A stretch of 64,000 nucleotides of DNA from an uncultured Sulfitobacter sp. (lineage in GTDB: Bacteria; Pseudomonadota; Alphaproteobacteria; Rhodobacterales; Rhodobacteraceae). The number at the start of each line of letters is the position of its first letter. The first letter of the stretch is position 1. The translations under genes were made by a program, and so were the position numbers. The notes below the pieces were generated by a model. It was not told where the DNA came from and did no database searches. It saw only the letters and a program-made list of their open reading frames with translations. Below, one piece after another: positions 8,177 to 17,037 of the stretch. The DNA lies in assembly GCA_947492925.1 (NCBI GenBank), contig CANLOQ010000001.1, forward strand, positions 1,364,001 through 1,428,000, written 5' to 3'.

Positions 8177-9715
8177 ATGCTGTCCGTACACGCCAATGCC
8201 GCGACCTATTTTGTTGACCGCCACATCGAAGAAGGGCGCGGGGACAAAACAGCCTACCTTGAGGCCGAGACAGGGCGCCGGATCAGCTATGCACAGATGG
8301 CAGACGGGGCGGGTCGGGTTGCGGGCGCGCTGGACCGGGCGGGCATCCGGGCTGAGGAACGCGCAGCGTTGCTGGTGCTGGACCAGATCGAATTTCCACA
8401 GCTTTTCTGGGGCGCGCTCAAGGCCGGTGTGATCCCTGTGCCGTTGAACACGCTTCTGGCCACCGCCGTCTACGATGTCATCCTGCGCGACAGCCGCGCG
8501 GCGATCCTGTTTGTCTCTCGGCCCCTGTGGGACGTCGTGGCCCCCGCCGTGGCGGAGAACCCCTATATCCGACAGGTCGTCATCATCGGGGAGCCCGTGG
8601 ACGGCGCGATATCTTACGATACCTTTGTGCAGGACGCGCCAAAGCGGGACACGGTAGAGGTGAGCAGTGACGAAGTCGCTTTCTGGCTTTATTCCTCAGG
8701 CTCGACCGGACAGCCCAAGGGTGTTGCGCATATTCATTCCGCCCTTCGTGCCACCGCGGATACCTACGGCGCGCAGGTACTGGGGATACGGGAGGACGAC
8801 GTTGTGCTCTCGGCGGCCAAATTCTTTTTCGCCTATGGTCTGGGGAACGAAATGACCTTTCCCCTGTCCGTCGGTGCCACCTGTGTTTTGTTTACCGGGC
8901 GGCCCACACCGCCGGGCATGATCGACACGATGACGACGCACAAGCCGACGATCTTTTGCGGTGTTCCGACGCTTTATGCCGCGATGGTCGCGCAGATGGA
9001 TCAGACCGGCGCGCCGGACGCGCCCTTGCGGCTGTGCATCTCGGCGGGCGAGGCGCTGCCGGAGGATGTGGGTCAGCGCTGGGAGGAACATACCGGCGTT
9101 GAAATTCTGGATGGCGTCGGTTCTACCGAAATGCTGCATATCTTTCTGAGCAATGCACCGGGTGACGTGGTCTATGGCACCTCTGGCACGGCGGTGCCGG
9201 GTTATGCCCTGCGTCTGGTGGGCGAAGACGGAGAAGAAGTGCCGGTTGGGGAAGTGGGCGAATTGCTGGTAAACGGGGCATCCGCCGCGAATTGTTACTG
9301 GAACCAGCGGGACAAATCGCGCAGCACCTTCGAAGGGGTCTGGACCCGCACGGGCGACAAATACGAGCGTCGCGCCGATGGGCGACTGGTCTACTGCGGA
9401 CGCACCGACGACATGTTCAAGGTTTCGGGTATTTGGCTGTCGCCTTTTGAGGTTGAAGGCGCGTTGGTAAGCCATCCGTACGTGCTGGAGGCGGCGGTGG
9501 TGGCGCATAAAGACGCGGAAGGGCTGGAAAAGCCCAAAGCCTATGTGGTCTTGCAATCGGGTACAGCTGATCAGGCGCTAAAAGATACGCTGAAGGCGCA
9601 CGTGAAAGAGAAGATCGGGCTGTGGAAATACCCTCGCTGGATCGAGGTCGTGGACGAGTTGCCCAAAACCGCGACGGGTAAAATCCAGCGATTTAAACTA
9701 AGAGAGGACGTCTGA
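8177..9715 (+). CDS. bclA: Benzoate-CoA ligase
   Basis: A 512-aa acyl-adenylate-forming enzyme (ANL superfamily) that would activate benzoate to benzoyl-CoA with ATP, the entry step of the box pathway. The P-loop YSSGSTGQPKG is at residues 172-182, the ATP-binding SAGEALP and DGVGSTE blocks lie near 285-315, and the C-terminal catalytic Lys in TGKIQRF is at residue 502. Length and the LLATAVYDVILRDS segment match benzoate-CoA ligases. The start is the ATG at 8177 behind AAAGGAA. Its last base is shared with the next ATG. Substrate assignment rests on family plus the adjacent box genes. Confidence 0.92.
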   Translation: MLSVHANAATYFVDRHIEEGRGDKTAYLEAETGRRISYAQMADGAGRVAGALDRAGIRAEERAALLVLDQIEFPQLFWGALKAGVIPVPLNTLLATAVYDVILRDSRAAILFVSRPLWDVVAPAVAENPYIRQVVIIGEPVDGAISYDTFVQDAPKRDTVEVSSDEVAFWLYSSGSTGQPKGVAHIHSALRATADTYGAQVLGIREDDVVLSAAKFFFAYGLGNEMTFPLSVGATCVLFTGRPTPPGMIDTMTTHKPTIFCGVPTLYAAMVAQMDQTGAPDAPLRLCISAGEALPEDVGQRWEEHTGVEILDGVGSTEMLHIFLSNAPGDVVYGTSGTAVPGYALRLVGEDGEEVPVGEVGELLVNGASAANCYWNQRDKSRSTFEGVWTRTGDKYERRADGRLVYCGRTDDMFKVSGIWLSPFEVEGALVSHPYVLEAAVVAHKDAEGLEKPKAYVVLQSGTADQALKDTLKAHVKEKIGLWKYPRWIEVVDELPKTATGKIQRFKLREDV

Positions 9716-10539
9716 TGGCCATTGCATGGGATCACGGGGCGGGAAACCGGATAGATGTTGCGGGACAGGCGCTTGAGTACGCCTGCTGGGGGCCAGCACC
9801 GGGTGCAGCGCCGACGCTGGTGCTGCTGCACGAAGGGCTGGGATCAATCGCGCAGTGGAAAGACTGGCCTGCTGCACTCGCCGCCGCGACCGGTTGCGGC
9901 GTTTTCGCCTACTCCCGCGCAGGCTATGGCGCGTCTGATCCTGTCGCGCTCCCGCGCCCGCTGGACTACATGACCCGCGAGGCGATTGAAGTGCTGGGGC
10001 CAGTGATGGACGCCGCAGGCATCGAACAGGCCGTCTTGCTGGGACATTCCGATGGTGCCAGCATCGCGGCAATCTATGCGGGTTCTGTGTCTGACATGCG
10101 GGTGCGGGGGTTGATCCTGATGGCCCCGCATTTCTTTACCGAAGCGGATGGTCTTGCGGCGATCCGTCAGGCGGGGGATGCCTACAAGGCGGGTGATCTG
10201 AAAGAGAAACTGGGGAAATATCACAGCAATGTAGATGTGGCATTTTTCGGATGGCACGATGCATGGACCGATCCGGCCTTTGCCGACTGGAATGTGGCGG
10301 ATGCGATTGATCACTGGCGCATTCCCGTGCTGGCCATTCAGGGCCGGGATGATCCCTATGGTACGCTGGCACAAATCAATGAGATTGAGACCCGCATCTA
10401 CTCACCACTTGAAACTCTGATCCTTGATGGGTGCGGACACGCCCCGCACCTTGAGAAAGCAGCACAGACGCAGGCAGCGGTGACCGAATTCTGCACCCGC
10501 CTTTTTCGGTTGGAGCGTGAAGACGTTCCCTTTGACTGA
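9715..10539 (+). CDS. Alpha/beta-fold hydrolase in box cluster
   Basis: A 274-aa alpha/beta hydrolase with nucleophile Ser112 in GHSDG, an acid in the GRDDPYG stretch and the His in CGHAPH near residue 243. The oxyanion region is LHEGLGSIAQW. It overlaps bclA by one base (TGATG), so the two are translationally coupled. In the box scheme it could cleave a ring-opened or CoA-ester intermediate, or recycle dead-end esters, but no specific reaction can be read from the sequence. Note that no boxD aldehyde dehydrogenase is found in the window. Confidence 0.88.
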   Translation: MAIAWDHGAGNRIDVAGQALEYACWGPAPGAAPTLVLLHEGLGSIAQWKDWPAALAAATGCGVFAYSRAGYGASDPVALPRPLDYMTREAIEVLGPVMDAAGIEQAVLLGHSDGASIAAIYAGSVSDMRVRGLILMAPHFFTEADGLAAIRQAGDAYKAGDLKEKLGKYHSNVDVAFFGWHDAWTDPAFADWNVADAIDHWRIPVLAIQGRDDPYGTLAQINEIETRIYSPLETLILDGCGHAPHLEKAAQTQAAVTEFCTRLFRLEREDVPFD

Positions 10540-10981
10540 ACCAGCGGCTGATATTCCACTGCCGCCCCACGCCTATGTCCCCGGGCGCACAGCGCGGCAT
10601 CCGGAGGATTGGTTTGATGGCATCAAACAGAGTGTCACGCCGAAAACCTCCCCCACTGAACTGGACCGAACGCAAGCTTTTCGGGCCGGTTTGCTGTATC
10701 TTGAGCGCGGATACTTTTGGGAATGTCACGAGGTGCTTGAGGCCGTCTGGATGCAAACACCCCAAGGCGCACCAGAGCGTGAGATGGTACAGGCACTGAT
10801 CCAGCTTGCAAATGCGCGGCTGAAACTTCGGATGCAACGCCCGCGCGCGGTCTTGCGGTTGGTGAATATGGTGCTGGCGCATCTGGACAGGTGCCCCGGT
10901 GATGCACCGATTCTTGGTATCGCGCCCTCACAGGTTCGCATCTGGGCGAATGCTGTTCTACAGGACTGCAGCGTAGAATAA
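10517..10981 (+). CDS. DUF309 domain protein
   Basis: A 154-aa protein with the DUF309 signature LERGYFWECHEVLEAVW (about residues 61-77), in which the E..H..E residues form the conserved site of this helical family. It starts with GTG at 10517, inside the last 23 bases of the hydrolase gene, with GGAG just before it. The function of DUF309 proteins is not established. Here it lies in the box operon by overlap, but it may only be a passenger. A proline-rich N-terminal 45 residues has no family match that I recognise. Confidence 0.82.
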   Translation: MKTFPLTEPAADIPLPPHAYVPGRTARHPEDWFDGIKQSVTPKTSPTELDRTQAFRAGLLYLERGYFWECHEVLEAVWMQTPQGAPEREMVQALIQLANARLKLRMQRPRAVLRLVNMVLAHLDRCPGDAPILGIAPSQVRIWANAVLQDCSVE

Positions 10982-11003
10982 TGCGCTATAATGCATAAAA
11001 TTA

Positions 11004-11059
11004 GGCGATTTTCGCCGCATAACTTGCACTATTTCCGCAGAGTTTGAATTATAGTTCAA
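11004..11059. promoter_or_regulatory. Two palindromes in boxC promoter region
   Basis: The roughly 100 bases before boxC are AT-rich compared with their surroundings. GGCGA-TTT-TCGCC lies at 11004-11016, and a 16-bp near-palindrome TTGAATTATAGTTCAA at 11044-11059. The latter ends 26 bases before the boxC ATG. Both are operator candidates, and neither carries the TGCA-N6-TGCA core seen before bclA. A TATAAT hexamer also occurs near 10986. Confidence 0.4.
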
Positions 11060-11085
11060 CACATCAATCTGCAGGAGCTTCCCCA

Positions 11086-12744
11086 ATGACCAAAGTGATC
11101 GACTTTCAGACCGATCCATCAAAGTACCGTCATTGGAAGGTTGATTATGACGGCCCTATTGCGTGGCTGTCGATGGACGTTGACGAAAAGGGCGGTCTGT
11201 TTGACGGCTACGAGCTCAAGCTCAACAGCTACGACCTTGGCGTCGACATCGAATTGGCCGACATTGTTCAGCGGATGCGTTTTGAGCACCCACAGGTCAA
11301 GGTCGTCGTGATGCAGTCGGCCAAGGACAAGGTATTCTGCGCCGGTGCAAACATTCGTATGCTTGGGGGTGCCGCGCACAGCCACAAGGTGAATTTTTGT
11401 AAATTCACGAATGAGACGCGCAACACCTACGAGGCCGCATTGGCCGACAGTGGGCAGAACTATATCTGCGCGATCAAAGGGGCCTGTGCGGGCGGCGGGT
11501 ACGAACTGGCGCTGGCCTGTAACCACCTGATGCTGACGGACGATTCCACATCTTCCGTCGCCCTGCCAGAGGTGCCGTTGCTGGCCGTGCTGCCCGGCAC
11601 CGGCGGGCTGACCCGCGTGACGGACAAGCGTAAAGTGCGCCGCGATCTGGCGGATGTCTTCTGCTCGATTGAAGAAGGCGTGAAGGGCAAACGCGCCGTC
11701 GAATGGCGTCTGGTGGATGAGGTATTCCCGAATTCGACTTTCGACGAAAAGGTGGTAGAGCGTGCGCAGGAACTGGCCGCAAACTCCGACAAGGCTGACG
11801 TCGAAAAAGGCATCGAACTGACCCCGCTGTCGCGCACCTTCGCTGAAGACGGCGTAAGCTATTCAAGTGTCGAGGTGGCGTTCCACCGCGCCGAAAAGCG
11901 CGCAACGATATTGATCAAAGGTCCCGAAGATGCTGCGCCCGCAGATATGGATGCGTTTACCGCGCAGGGCGCAGACGCATGGATGCTGCGCTGCGCACGC
12001 GAGGTGGACGACGCGATCCTGCACATGCGCAACAATGAAAAAGAGTTGGGACTGATCGAATTCCAGACACAGGGCGACCCAGAGCGTGTCATGGCACATG
12101 AAGCGCTGCTGTTGGATAACCCCGGTCACTGGCTGTCCCGCGAGGTGACGCAATACTGGAAACGCGTGCTCAAACGCGTTGACATGACATCCCGGTCTCT
12201 GGTCGCAATTGTTGAACATGGTTCCTGTTTTGCCGGCCCGCTGGCGGAACTTCTCTGGGCTGTGGACCGCAGCTATATGATGCTTGAGGAATTCGACGGC
12301 GATAACCGCCCACTGGCGACCGTCACAATGTCAAAGGGCAACTTCGGCGCCTATCCAATGAGCAATGATCTGACCCGGCTCGAAACCCGTTTCCTCGGCA
12401 CGCCAGAGCAGGTGGAAAAGCTGAAAAGCTCAGAGGGTGAGGCATTGGAAGCCGACGCAGCCGAAGAGCTGGGCCTCGTCACCTACGCCTATGACGATAT
12501 TGATTGGGAGGACGAGGTGCGCCTGTTCATGGAAGAGCGCGCCAGCTTCAGCCCCGATGCGATGACGGGGATGGAAGCCAACCTGCGCTTTGCGGGGCCT
12601 GAGACGATGGAAACCCGCATCTTTGGCCGCCTGACCGCCTGGCAGAACTGGATTTTCCAGCGCCCCAATGCGGTGGGTGAGGAAGGCGCACTGCAACGCT
12701 ACGGCACCGGCGTACGCGGAAAATACGACATGGAACGTGTGTAA
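11086..12744 (+). CDS. boxC: Benzoyl-CoA-dihydrodiol lyase (2,3-epoxybenzoyl-CoA dihydrolase)
   Basis: A 552-aa crotonase-superfamily enzyme of the box pathway. It opens the epoxidised ring of 2,3-epoxybenzoyl-CoA by hydrolysis to give 3,4-dehydroadipyl-CoA semialdehyde and formate. It is about twice the size of a simple crotonase, as expected for BoxC. The first crotonase half shows CAGANIRMLGG and GACAGGGYELALACNHLM, which build the oxyanion hole. A second, more divergent half follows. The start is the ATG at 11086 behind AGGAG; the frame runs back to 11044 without a better start. It is followed by boxB after 78 bases that hold two palindromic elements. Confidence 0.95.
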   Translation: MTKVIDFQTDPSKYRHWKVDYDGPIAWLSMDVDEKGGLFDGYELKLNSYDLGVDIELADIVQRMRFEHPQVKVVVMQSAKDKVFCAGANIRMLGGAAHSHKVNFCKFTNETRNTYEAALADSGQNYICAIKGACAGGGYELALACNHLMLTDDSTSSVALPEVPLLAVLPGTGGLTRVTDKRKVRRDLADVFCSIEEGVKGKRAVEWRLVDEVFPNSTFDEKVVERAQELAANSDKADVEKGIELTPLSRTFAEDGVSYSSVEVAFHRAEKRATILIKGPEDAAPADMDAFTAQGADAWMLRCAREVDDAILHMRNNEKELGLIEFQTQGDPERVMAHEALLLDNPGHWLSREVTQYWKRVLKRVDMTSRSLVAIVEHGSCFAGPLAELLWAVDRSYMMLEEFDGDNRPLATVTMSKGNFGAYPMSNDLTRLETRFLGTPEQVEKLKSSEGEALEADAAEELGLVTYAYDDIDWEDEVRLFMEERASFSPDAMTGMEANLRFAGPETMETRIFGRLTAWQNWIFQRPNAVGEEGALQRYGTGVRGKYDMERV

Positions 12745-12748
12745 CCAA

Positions 12749-12807
12749 GGGTGGGCGAAACGCCCCCCTTACAATGCGAAAAGTAAGGTGGACCTGCGGG
12801 CCACCCT
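12749..12807. repeat. Inverted pair of CCTTACG-type palindromic elements after boxC
   Basis: One element (GGGTGGGCGAAACGCC..CCTTAC, 12749-12772) is followed by a second in the opposite orientation (GTAAGGTGG..CCACCCT, 12783-12807). They sit between the boxC stop and the boxB ribosome site. The pair can fold into a large stem and belongs to a family seen at several places in this window. Confidence 0.75.
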
Positions 12808-12822
12808 GATGGGAGAAAACAA

Positions 12823-14274
12823 ATGCTCGATCTGATTAACGTAAGCTACGACACGCAAATCCCCAACAATGTGGGGCTGTCGCAAGACAAGAAAGTGTTG
12901 AAAGCGCTGGAAAAATGGCACCCCGGCTACATCAACTGGTGGAATGACCTGATCCCCCAGAACTTTCAGGAAAGCATGGTCTACCTGCGCACCGCCGTCA
13001 GCGTGGACCCCAAAGGCTGGGCCAAGTTTGATTACGTCAAAATGCCCGAATATCGCTGGGGCGTACTGCTCGCCCCCGCCGTGGAAGACCGCAAAATCCC
13101 GATGGGCGAACACTATGGCGAACCCGCGTGGCAGGAAGTGCCGGGCGAATACCGCAACATGCTCAAGCGGCTGATCGTCATTCAAGGCGATACCGAGCCG
13201 GGTTCGGTTGAGCAGCAGCGGTTCCTTGGCCTCACGGCCCCCTCGCTCTACGACATGCGCAACCTCTTTCAGGTCAACGTCGAGGAAGGCCGCCATCTCT
13301 GGGCGATGGTCTATCTGCTGCAAAAGTACTTTGGCCGTGACGGGCGCGAAGAGGCGAACGACCTGCTGGTCCGCTCCTCCGGTGACGAAGACGCGCCGCG
13401 CATGCTGGGCGCCTTTAACGAGGAAACGCCGGATTGGCTGTCTTTCTTCATGTTCACCTACTTCACCGACCGCGATGGCAAGATGCAGCTGGAAAGCCTT
13501 GCACAGTCCGGCTTTGACCCGCTGTCGCGCACCTGCCGCTTCATGCTGACCGAAGAAGCGCACCATATGTTTGTGGGCGAAACCGGCGTGGGCCGCACGA
13601 TTCAGGCCACGCTTGAGGCGATGAACAAGGCGGGCATCACCGATCCCTACGACATCAACAAGATCCGCGATCTGGGCGTCATCGACCTGCCCACGATCCA
13701 GAAAAAGCTGAACCTGCACTATACGCTGTCGCTTGATCTCTTTGGTCAGGAAGTCTCGACCAACGCCGCCAACGCCTTCAACTACGGCATCAAGGGCCGC
13801 TACATGGAGCAGCGGATCGACGACGATCACCAGCTCAAGAACGACACCTATGCGGTGGCATCGGTCAAGGACGGCAAGATCGTGACCGAAGAAGTGCCCG
13901 CGCTGACGGCAATCAACATGCGCCTGCGCGACGATTATGTGCGTGACGCTGCGGGGGGTGTGGGCCGCTGGAACAAGCAGATCAAGAAATCCGGGATCGA
14001 GTTTGAACTGAAGCTGCCGCACGAAGGCTTCCACCGCCAGATCGGCGTGTTCAGCAGTGTTGCGGTCGACCCTGACGGCAACATCATCAGCGCCGATGAA
14101 TGGATGAAACGTCAGGATGAATGGCTGCCCACCAAGGCCGATGGCGACTATATCCAGTCGCTGATGGTGCCGTGCTATGAGCCCGGCAAATACGCCTCAT
14201 GGATTGCCGCGCCCAAGGTGGGTATCGACAACAAGCCGGGTGATTTTGAATACGTCAAACTGCACATGGCGTGA
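12823..14274 (+). CDS. boxB: Benzoyl-CoA 2,3-epoxidase oxygenase subunit
   Basis: A 483-aa di-iron oxygenase component that epoxidises benzoyl-CoA with O2, taking electrons from BoxA. Likely iron ligands are in the helix containing VEEGRHLWAM (about residues 150-158) and in TEEAHHMF (about 243-250), the ExxH arrangement typical of carboxylate-bridged di-iron proteins. The N-terminus NVSYDTQIPNNVGLS and overall length match BoxB. The start is the ATG at 12823 behind GGGAG. The gene is bracketed on both sides by pairs of palindromic elements, unlike the tightly coupled genes that follow. Confidence 0.96.
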   Translation: MLDLINVSYDTQIPNNVGLSQDKKVLKALEKWHPGYINWWNDLIPQNFQESMVYLRTAVSVDPKGWAKFDYVKMPEYRWGVLLAPAVEDRKIPMGEHYGEPAWQEVPGEYRNMLKRLIVIQGDTEPGSVEQQRFLGLTAPSLYDMRNLFQVNVEEGRHLWAMVYLLQKYFGRDGREEANDLLVRSSGDEDAPRMLGAFNEETPDWLSFFMFTYFTDRDGKMQLESLAQSGFDPLSRTCRFMLTEEAHHMFVGETGVGRTIQATLEAMNKAGITDPYDINKIRDLGVIDLPTIQKKLNLHYTLSLDLFGQEVSTNAANAFNYGIKGRYMEQRIDDDHQLKNDTYAVASVKDGKIVTEEVPALTAINMRLRDDYVRDAAGGVGRWNKQIKKSGIEFELKLPHEGFHRQIGVFSSVAVDPDGNIISADEWMKRQDEWLPTKADGDYIQSLMVPCYEPGKYASWIAAPKVGIDNKPGDFEYVKLHMA

Positions 14275-14282
14275 CGCGGGGA

Positions 14283-14343
14283 GGGTGGGCAGAATGCCCA
14301 CCTTACCGTCTTCGCCCCGTAAGGTGGGCATCTTGCCCGCCCC
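14283..14343. repeat. Inverted pair of CCTTACG-type palindromic elements after boxB
   Basis: Element one (GGGTGGGCAGAATGCCCACC + TTAC, 14283-14306) and an opposite-facing element (GTAAGGTGGGCATC..GCCC, 14319-14343) are separated by 12 bases. They start eight bases after the boxB stop and end just before the ribosome site of the small gene at 14365. This is the same arrangement as after boxC. Confidence 0.78.
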
Positions 14344-14364
14344 GATCCAAAGGGAGCCTCCCCC

Positions 14365-14535
14365 ATGCTATCCACCCGTACTGTCGGACACGCACCGCGC
14401 ACACAGGCGCTGGCACAGCAAACGCAAGCCATGACCGGCCCCTGCATTGGCTGCACCGGCTGTCAGGGCATCTGTCAGGCGCTTTTTGATGCAATGCTGT
14501 TGCCTGATCTGATCCTGAAAGAACGCCACCCATGA
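14365..14535 (+). CDS. 56-aa ferredoxin-like cysteine protein between boxB and boxA
   Basis: A short gene with a clear GGGAG ribosome site about 8 bases before the ATG and a TGA that overlaps the boxA ATG (ATGA, 14532-14535), so the two are translationally coupled. Residues 27-37 read CIGCTGCQGIC, i.e. C27-X2-C30-X2-C33-X3-C37, exactly the spacing of a [4Fe-4S] ferredoxin half-motif and the same spacing as C15/18/21/25 of BoxA. The first 22 residues are polar and Gln/Ala-rich, and a short C-terminal helix follows. It is not part of the classical box pathway as I know it. Candidate roles are an electron relay from BoxA to BoxB or an Fe-S delivery factor. Confidence 0.72.
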   Translation: MLSTRTVGHAPRTQALAQQTQAMTGPCIGCTGCQGICQALFDAMLLPDLILKERHP

Positions 14536-15710
14536 ACGCCCCTGTCAAACAGCACCTGATCGACCCGGAAATCTGCATCCGCTGCTACACCTGCGAAAAC
14601 ACCTGTCCGATCAATGCCATTGAACACGACGATAACAACGTCGTGGTCAACGCGGACATCTGCAACTTCTGCATGGACTGCATTCCCGTCTGTCCTACCG
14701 GCTCTATCGATGAATGGCGCGTGGTGGCCACGCCTTACACGCTGGAAGAGCAGTACGAGATGGACGAACTGCCCGAGCAGGAAGACATCGAAGTTGCGGC
14801 ACCCGCAGGTGAAGACGACGCGGTTGATCCAATCGCGGCACTGCTGGCCGAAGCGCATAAAGGTGCGGGCGGCAAGGCCAAGGCACCCGCATCTGCGGGC
14901 AAGCCGGCGGTGAATATGTATAACCTTGGCAAGCCGGCCAGGATGAAAGTGCAGGGCAATTACCGCCTGACAGATGACCCTGACCATGACGTCCGCCATA
15001 TCATTCTGGACCCCGGCGCGCTGCCCTTTCCCGTGCTTGAAGGGCAATCGGTGGGCATCATCCCGCCCGGCACCGATGCGGATGGCAACGCCCATCTGCC
15101 ACGGCTTTATTCCATCTCCAGCCCCCGCGACGGAGAGCGTCCGGGGTATCACAACATCTCTTTGACGGTGAAGCGTGAGGACAAGGGGCTTGCGTCCAAC
15201 TTCCTCTGCGATCTGGAACAGGGCGCTGAAGTCGAGCTGACGGGCCCCTTCGGCGCGACCTTCCTCATGCCCTCGACGCCGGATGCACATCTGCTGCTTA
15301 TTTGCACCGGCACCGGTTCCGCTCCCATGCGGGCCTTCACCATGCAGCGCCAGCGGGCCGGCGCGACGGGCGGCATGACCATGTTCTTCGGCGCACGCAC
15401 GCCGGAAAGCCTGCCCTATTTTGGCCCCCTGAAAAAAGTCCCCGAAAGCCTGTTGAAACAGCATCTGGTGTTCAGCCGCATGGCCGATCAGGACAAGGAA
15501 TATGTTCAGGACCGGATGATCGCAGAGCAGGACAGCATCGCGGACCTGTTGCAAAGCGACAAAACGCATATCTACATTTGTGGTCTGCGTGGCATGGAGG
15601 AAGGCGTGGAAAAGGCGCTGACGTCCATTGCCGAAAGCACCGGGCAACAATGGACAGCCCTGCGCGATGCCATGCGCGAGGATGGCCGCTATCACGTGGA
15701 AACCTACTGA
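14532..15710 (+). CDS. boxA: Benzoyl-CoA 2,3-epoxidase reductase subunit
   Basis: A 392-aa iron-sulfur flavoprotein that passes NADPH electrons to BoxB. The N-terminus carries two [4Fe-4S] motifs, C15-X2-C-X2-C-X3-C25P and C44-X2-C-X2-C-X3-C54P. An Ala/Glu-rich linker (about 75-125) follows, then a ferredoxin-NADP reductase module with the FAD motif RLYSISSP and the NADP-binding GTGSAPMRAF. The C-terminus DGRYHVETY is typical of FNR-like proteins. Its ATG overlaps the stop of the 56-aa gene, and its stop abuts the next ATG. Confidence 0.96.
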   Translation: MNAPVKQHLIDPEICIRCYTCENTCPINAIEHDDNNVVVNADICNFCMDCIPVCPTGSIDEWRVVATPYTLEEQYEMDELPEQEDIEVAAPAGEDDAVDPIAALLAEAHKGAGGKAKAPASAGKPAVNMYNLGKPARMKVQGNYRLTDDPDHDVRHIILDPGALPFPVLEGQSVGIIPPGTDADGNAHLPRLYSISSPRDGERPGYHNISLTVKREDKGLASNFLCDLEQGAEVELTGPFGATFLMPSTPDAHLLLICTGTGSAPMRAFTMQRQRAGATGGMTMFFGARTPESLPYFGPLKKVPESLLKQHLVFSRMADQDKEYVQDRMIAEQDSIADLLQSDKTHIYICGLRGMEEGVEKALTSIAESTGQQWTALRDAMREDGRYHVETY

Positions 15711-16133
15711 ATGGCTGACGCTTTTGTGCATCCTATTAATGTGACATGGGGCGACTGTGACCCGGCGCGCATCGCTTATACCGCGCGGCTGCCCTATTTT
15801 GCGCTGGATGCCATCAACGCTTGGTGGGAGGCGCATCTGGACGGTGACGGCTGGTTCCAGCTTGAGATTGACCGCAATGTCGGGACGCCTTTTGTGCGGA
15901 TGGAGATGGATTTTCGCAGCCCCGTCACCCCGCGCCATCCGCTGCTGTGCGAGACATACCCGACGCGGCTGGGCAACAAATCCATCAGCTTTGCGGTCAA
16001 GGGGCGGCAGGACGACGTGCTGTGTTTTGAAGGTGCGTTCACCTGCGTTTTTACCGTGGCGGACAAATTCAAAAGCCAGAGCGTACCGGATGATCTGCGC
16101 GTTGTGATCGAACCGCATTTGCGGGACGGTTGA
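15711..16133 (+). CDS. Acyl-CoA thioesterase, 4-hydroxybenzoyl-CoA thioesterase family
   Basis: A 140-aa hotdog-fold thioesterase with the catalytic N-terminal signature WGDCDPARIAYTARLPYFALDA, where the Asp of the WGDCD loop is the acid used by the 4HBT family. It starts immediately after the boxA stop without a spacer. In this cluster it probably releases CoA from benzoyl-CoA or other aromatic thioesters when CoA is trapped. The exact substrate is inferred from neighbourhood. Confidence 0.9.
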   Translation: MADAFVHPINVTWGDCDPARIAYTARLPYFALDAINAWWEAHLDGDGWFQLEIDRNVGTPFVRMEMDFRSPVTPRHPLLCETYPTRLGNKSISFAVKGRQDDVLCFEGAFTCVFTVADKFKSQSVPDDLRVVIEPHLRDG

Positions 16134-16134
16134 G

Positions 16135-17037
16135 ATGAACGTGCAGTCCAACCCTCGCCAGTCCGACGATGCAGGCAGCCGCCTGATTGATCGTCTGGCC
16201 CGGCGCGTGGCACAGGCAAGAAAGCAACGCGGTCTACCGCGTCGCGTCCTGTCCGAGATGTCAGGCGTGTCGCCACGCTATCTTGCGCAGCTGGAAGCAG
16301 GAGAGGGCAATATCTCTGTGCTGTTGTTGCAGCGGGTGGCAGAGGCACTTGAGGTGCCGATTGATGTGCTGCTGGCCGACGATATCCCGGCCGATCCTGA
16401 CCATGATGTCCGGCGTATTGCGGCGCTTTACCGGCAGGCACCCGTGCCGCTGCAACAACAGGTGCGCGGCCTGCTGGCCACGCAGAACCCGTCAGTGATG
16501 CGGGCAGGACGAATTTGTCTGATCGGGTTGCGTGGCGCGGGCAAAACCACGTTGGGCCAGATGGCGGGCAAGGCGTTGGGCCTGCCCTTTGTGGAGTTGA
16601 ACCGGGATATCGAAAACCACGCTGATATGCCCATCGCGGACGTGATGGCTGTCTATGGCGAAGCGGGATACCGCCGGATGGAAGCCGAGGCGCTGGAACG
16701 GATCAGCACCCGTCACGACCGTGCCATTCTTGCTGTTGCGGGCGGGATCGTCGCCGAAGAGACAACCTATGCCCATCTGCTTGAGCGGTTTCACACCGTC
16801 TGGATCAAGGCAAGTCCGGCAGAACATATGCAGCGTGTGCGTGCGCAGGGCGATCATCGTCCGATGGCGGGCAACCCGGCGGCGATGACCCATCTCAAGA
16901 CGCTGCTTGAAACCCGTGCGCCGCTTTATGCGCGCGCCGAAGCACAGGTCAACACCACCAACCGGGTGCTGGGATCATCGTTGAACGATTTGCTGGCGGT
17001 GATTGCAAAACATCGCTTTCTTGATCCATCCGCATGA
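16135..17037 (+). CDS. boxR: BoxR transcriptional regulator: XRE helix-turn-helix fused to shikimate-kinase-like domain
   Basis: A 300-aa regulator of the BoxR/BzdR type, which sense benzoyl-CoA. Residues about 20-80 form an XRE helix-turn-helix (SEMSGVSPRYLAQLEAGEGNISV). A linker follows, and residues about 120-300 resemble shikimate kinase, with P-loop LRGAGKTTLG and the downstream VAGGIV block. In known members the kinase fold binds the effector instead of catalysing. Only one base separates it from the thioesterase stop, and its stop overlaps the next ATG by four bases, so it is co-expressed with the pathway it controls. Confidence 0.94.
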   Translation: MNVQSNPRQSDDAGSRLIDRLARRVAQARKQRGLPRRVLSEMSGVSPRYLAQLEAGEGNISVLLLQRVAEALEVPIDVLLADDIPADPDHDVRRIAALYRQAPVPLQQQVRGLLATQNPSVMRAGRICLIGLRGAGKTTLGQMAGKALGLPFVELNRDIENHADMPIADVMAVYGEAGYRRMEAEALERISTRHDRAILAVAGGIVAEETTYAHLLERFHTVWIKASPAEHMQRVRAQGDHRPMAGNPAAMTHLKTLLETRAPLYARAEAQVNTTNRVLGSSLNDLLAVIAKHRFLDPSA

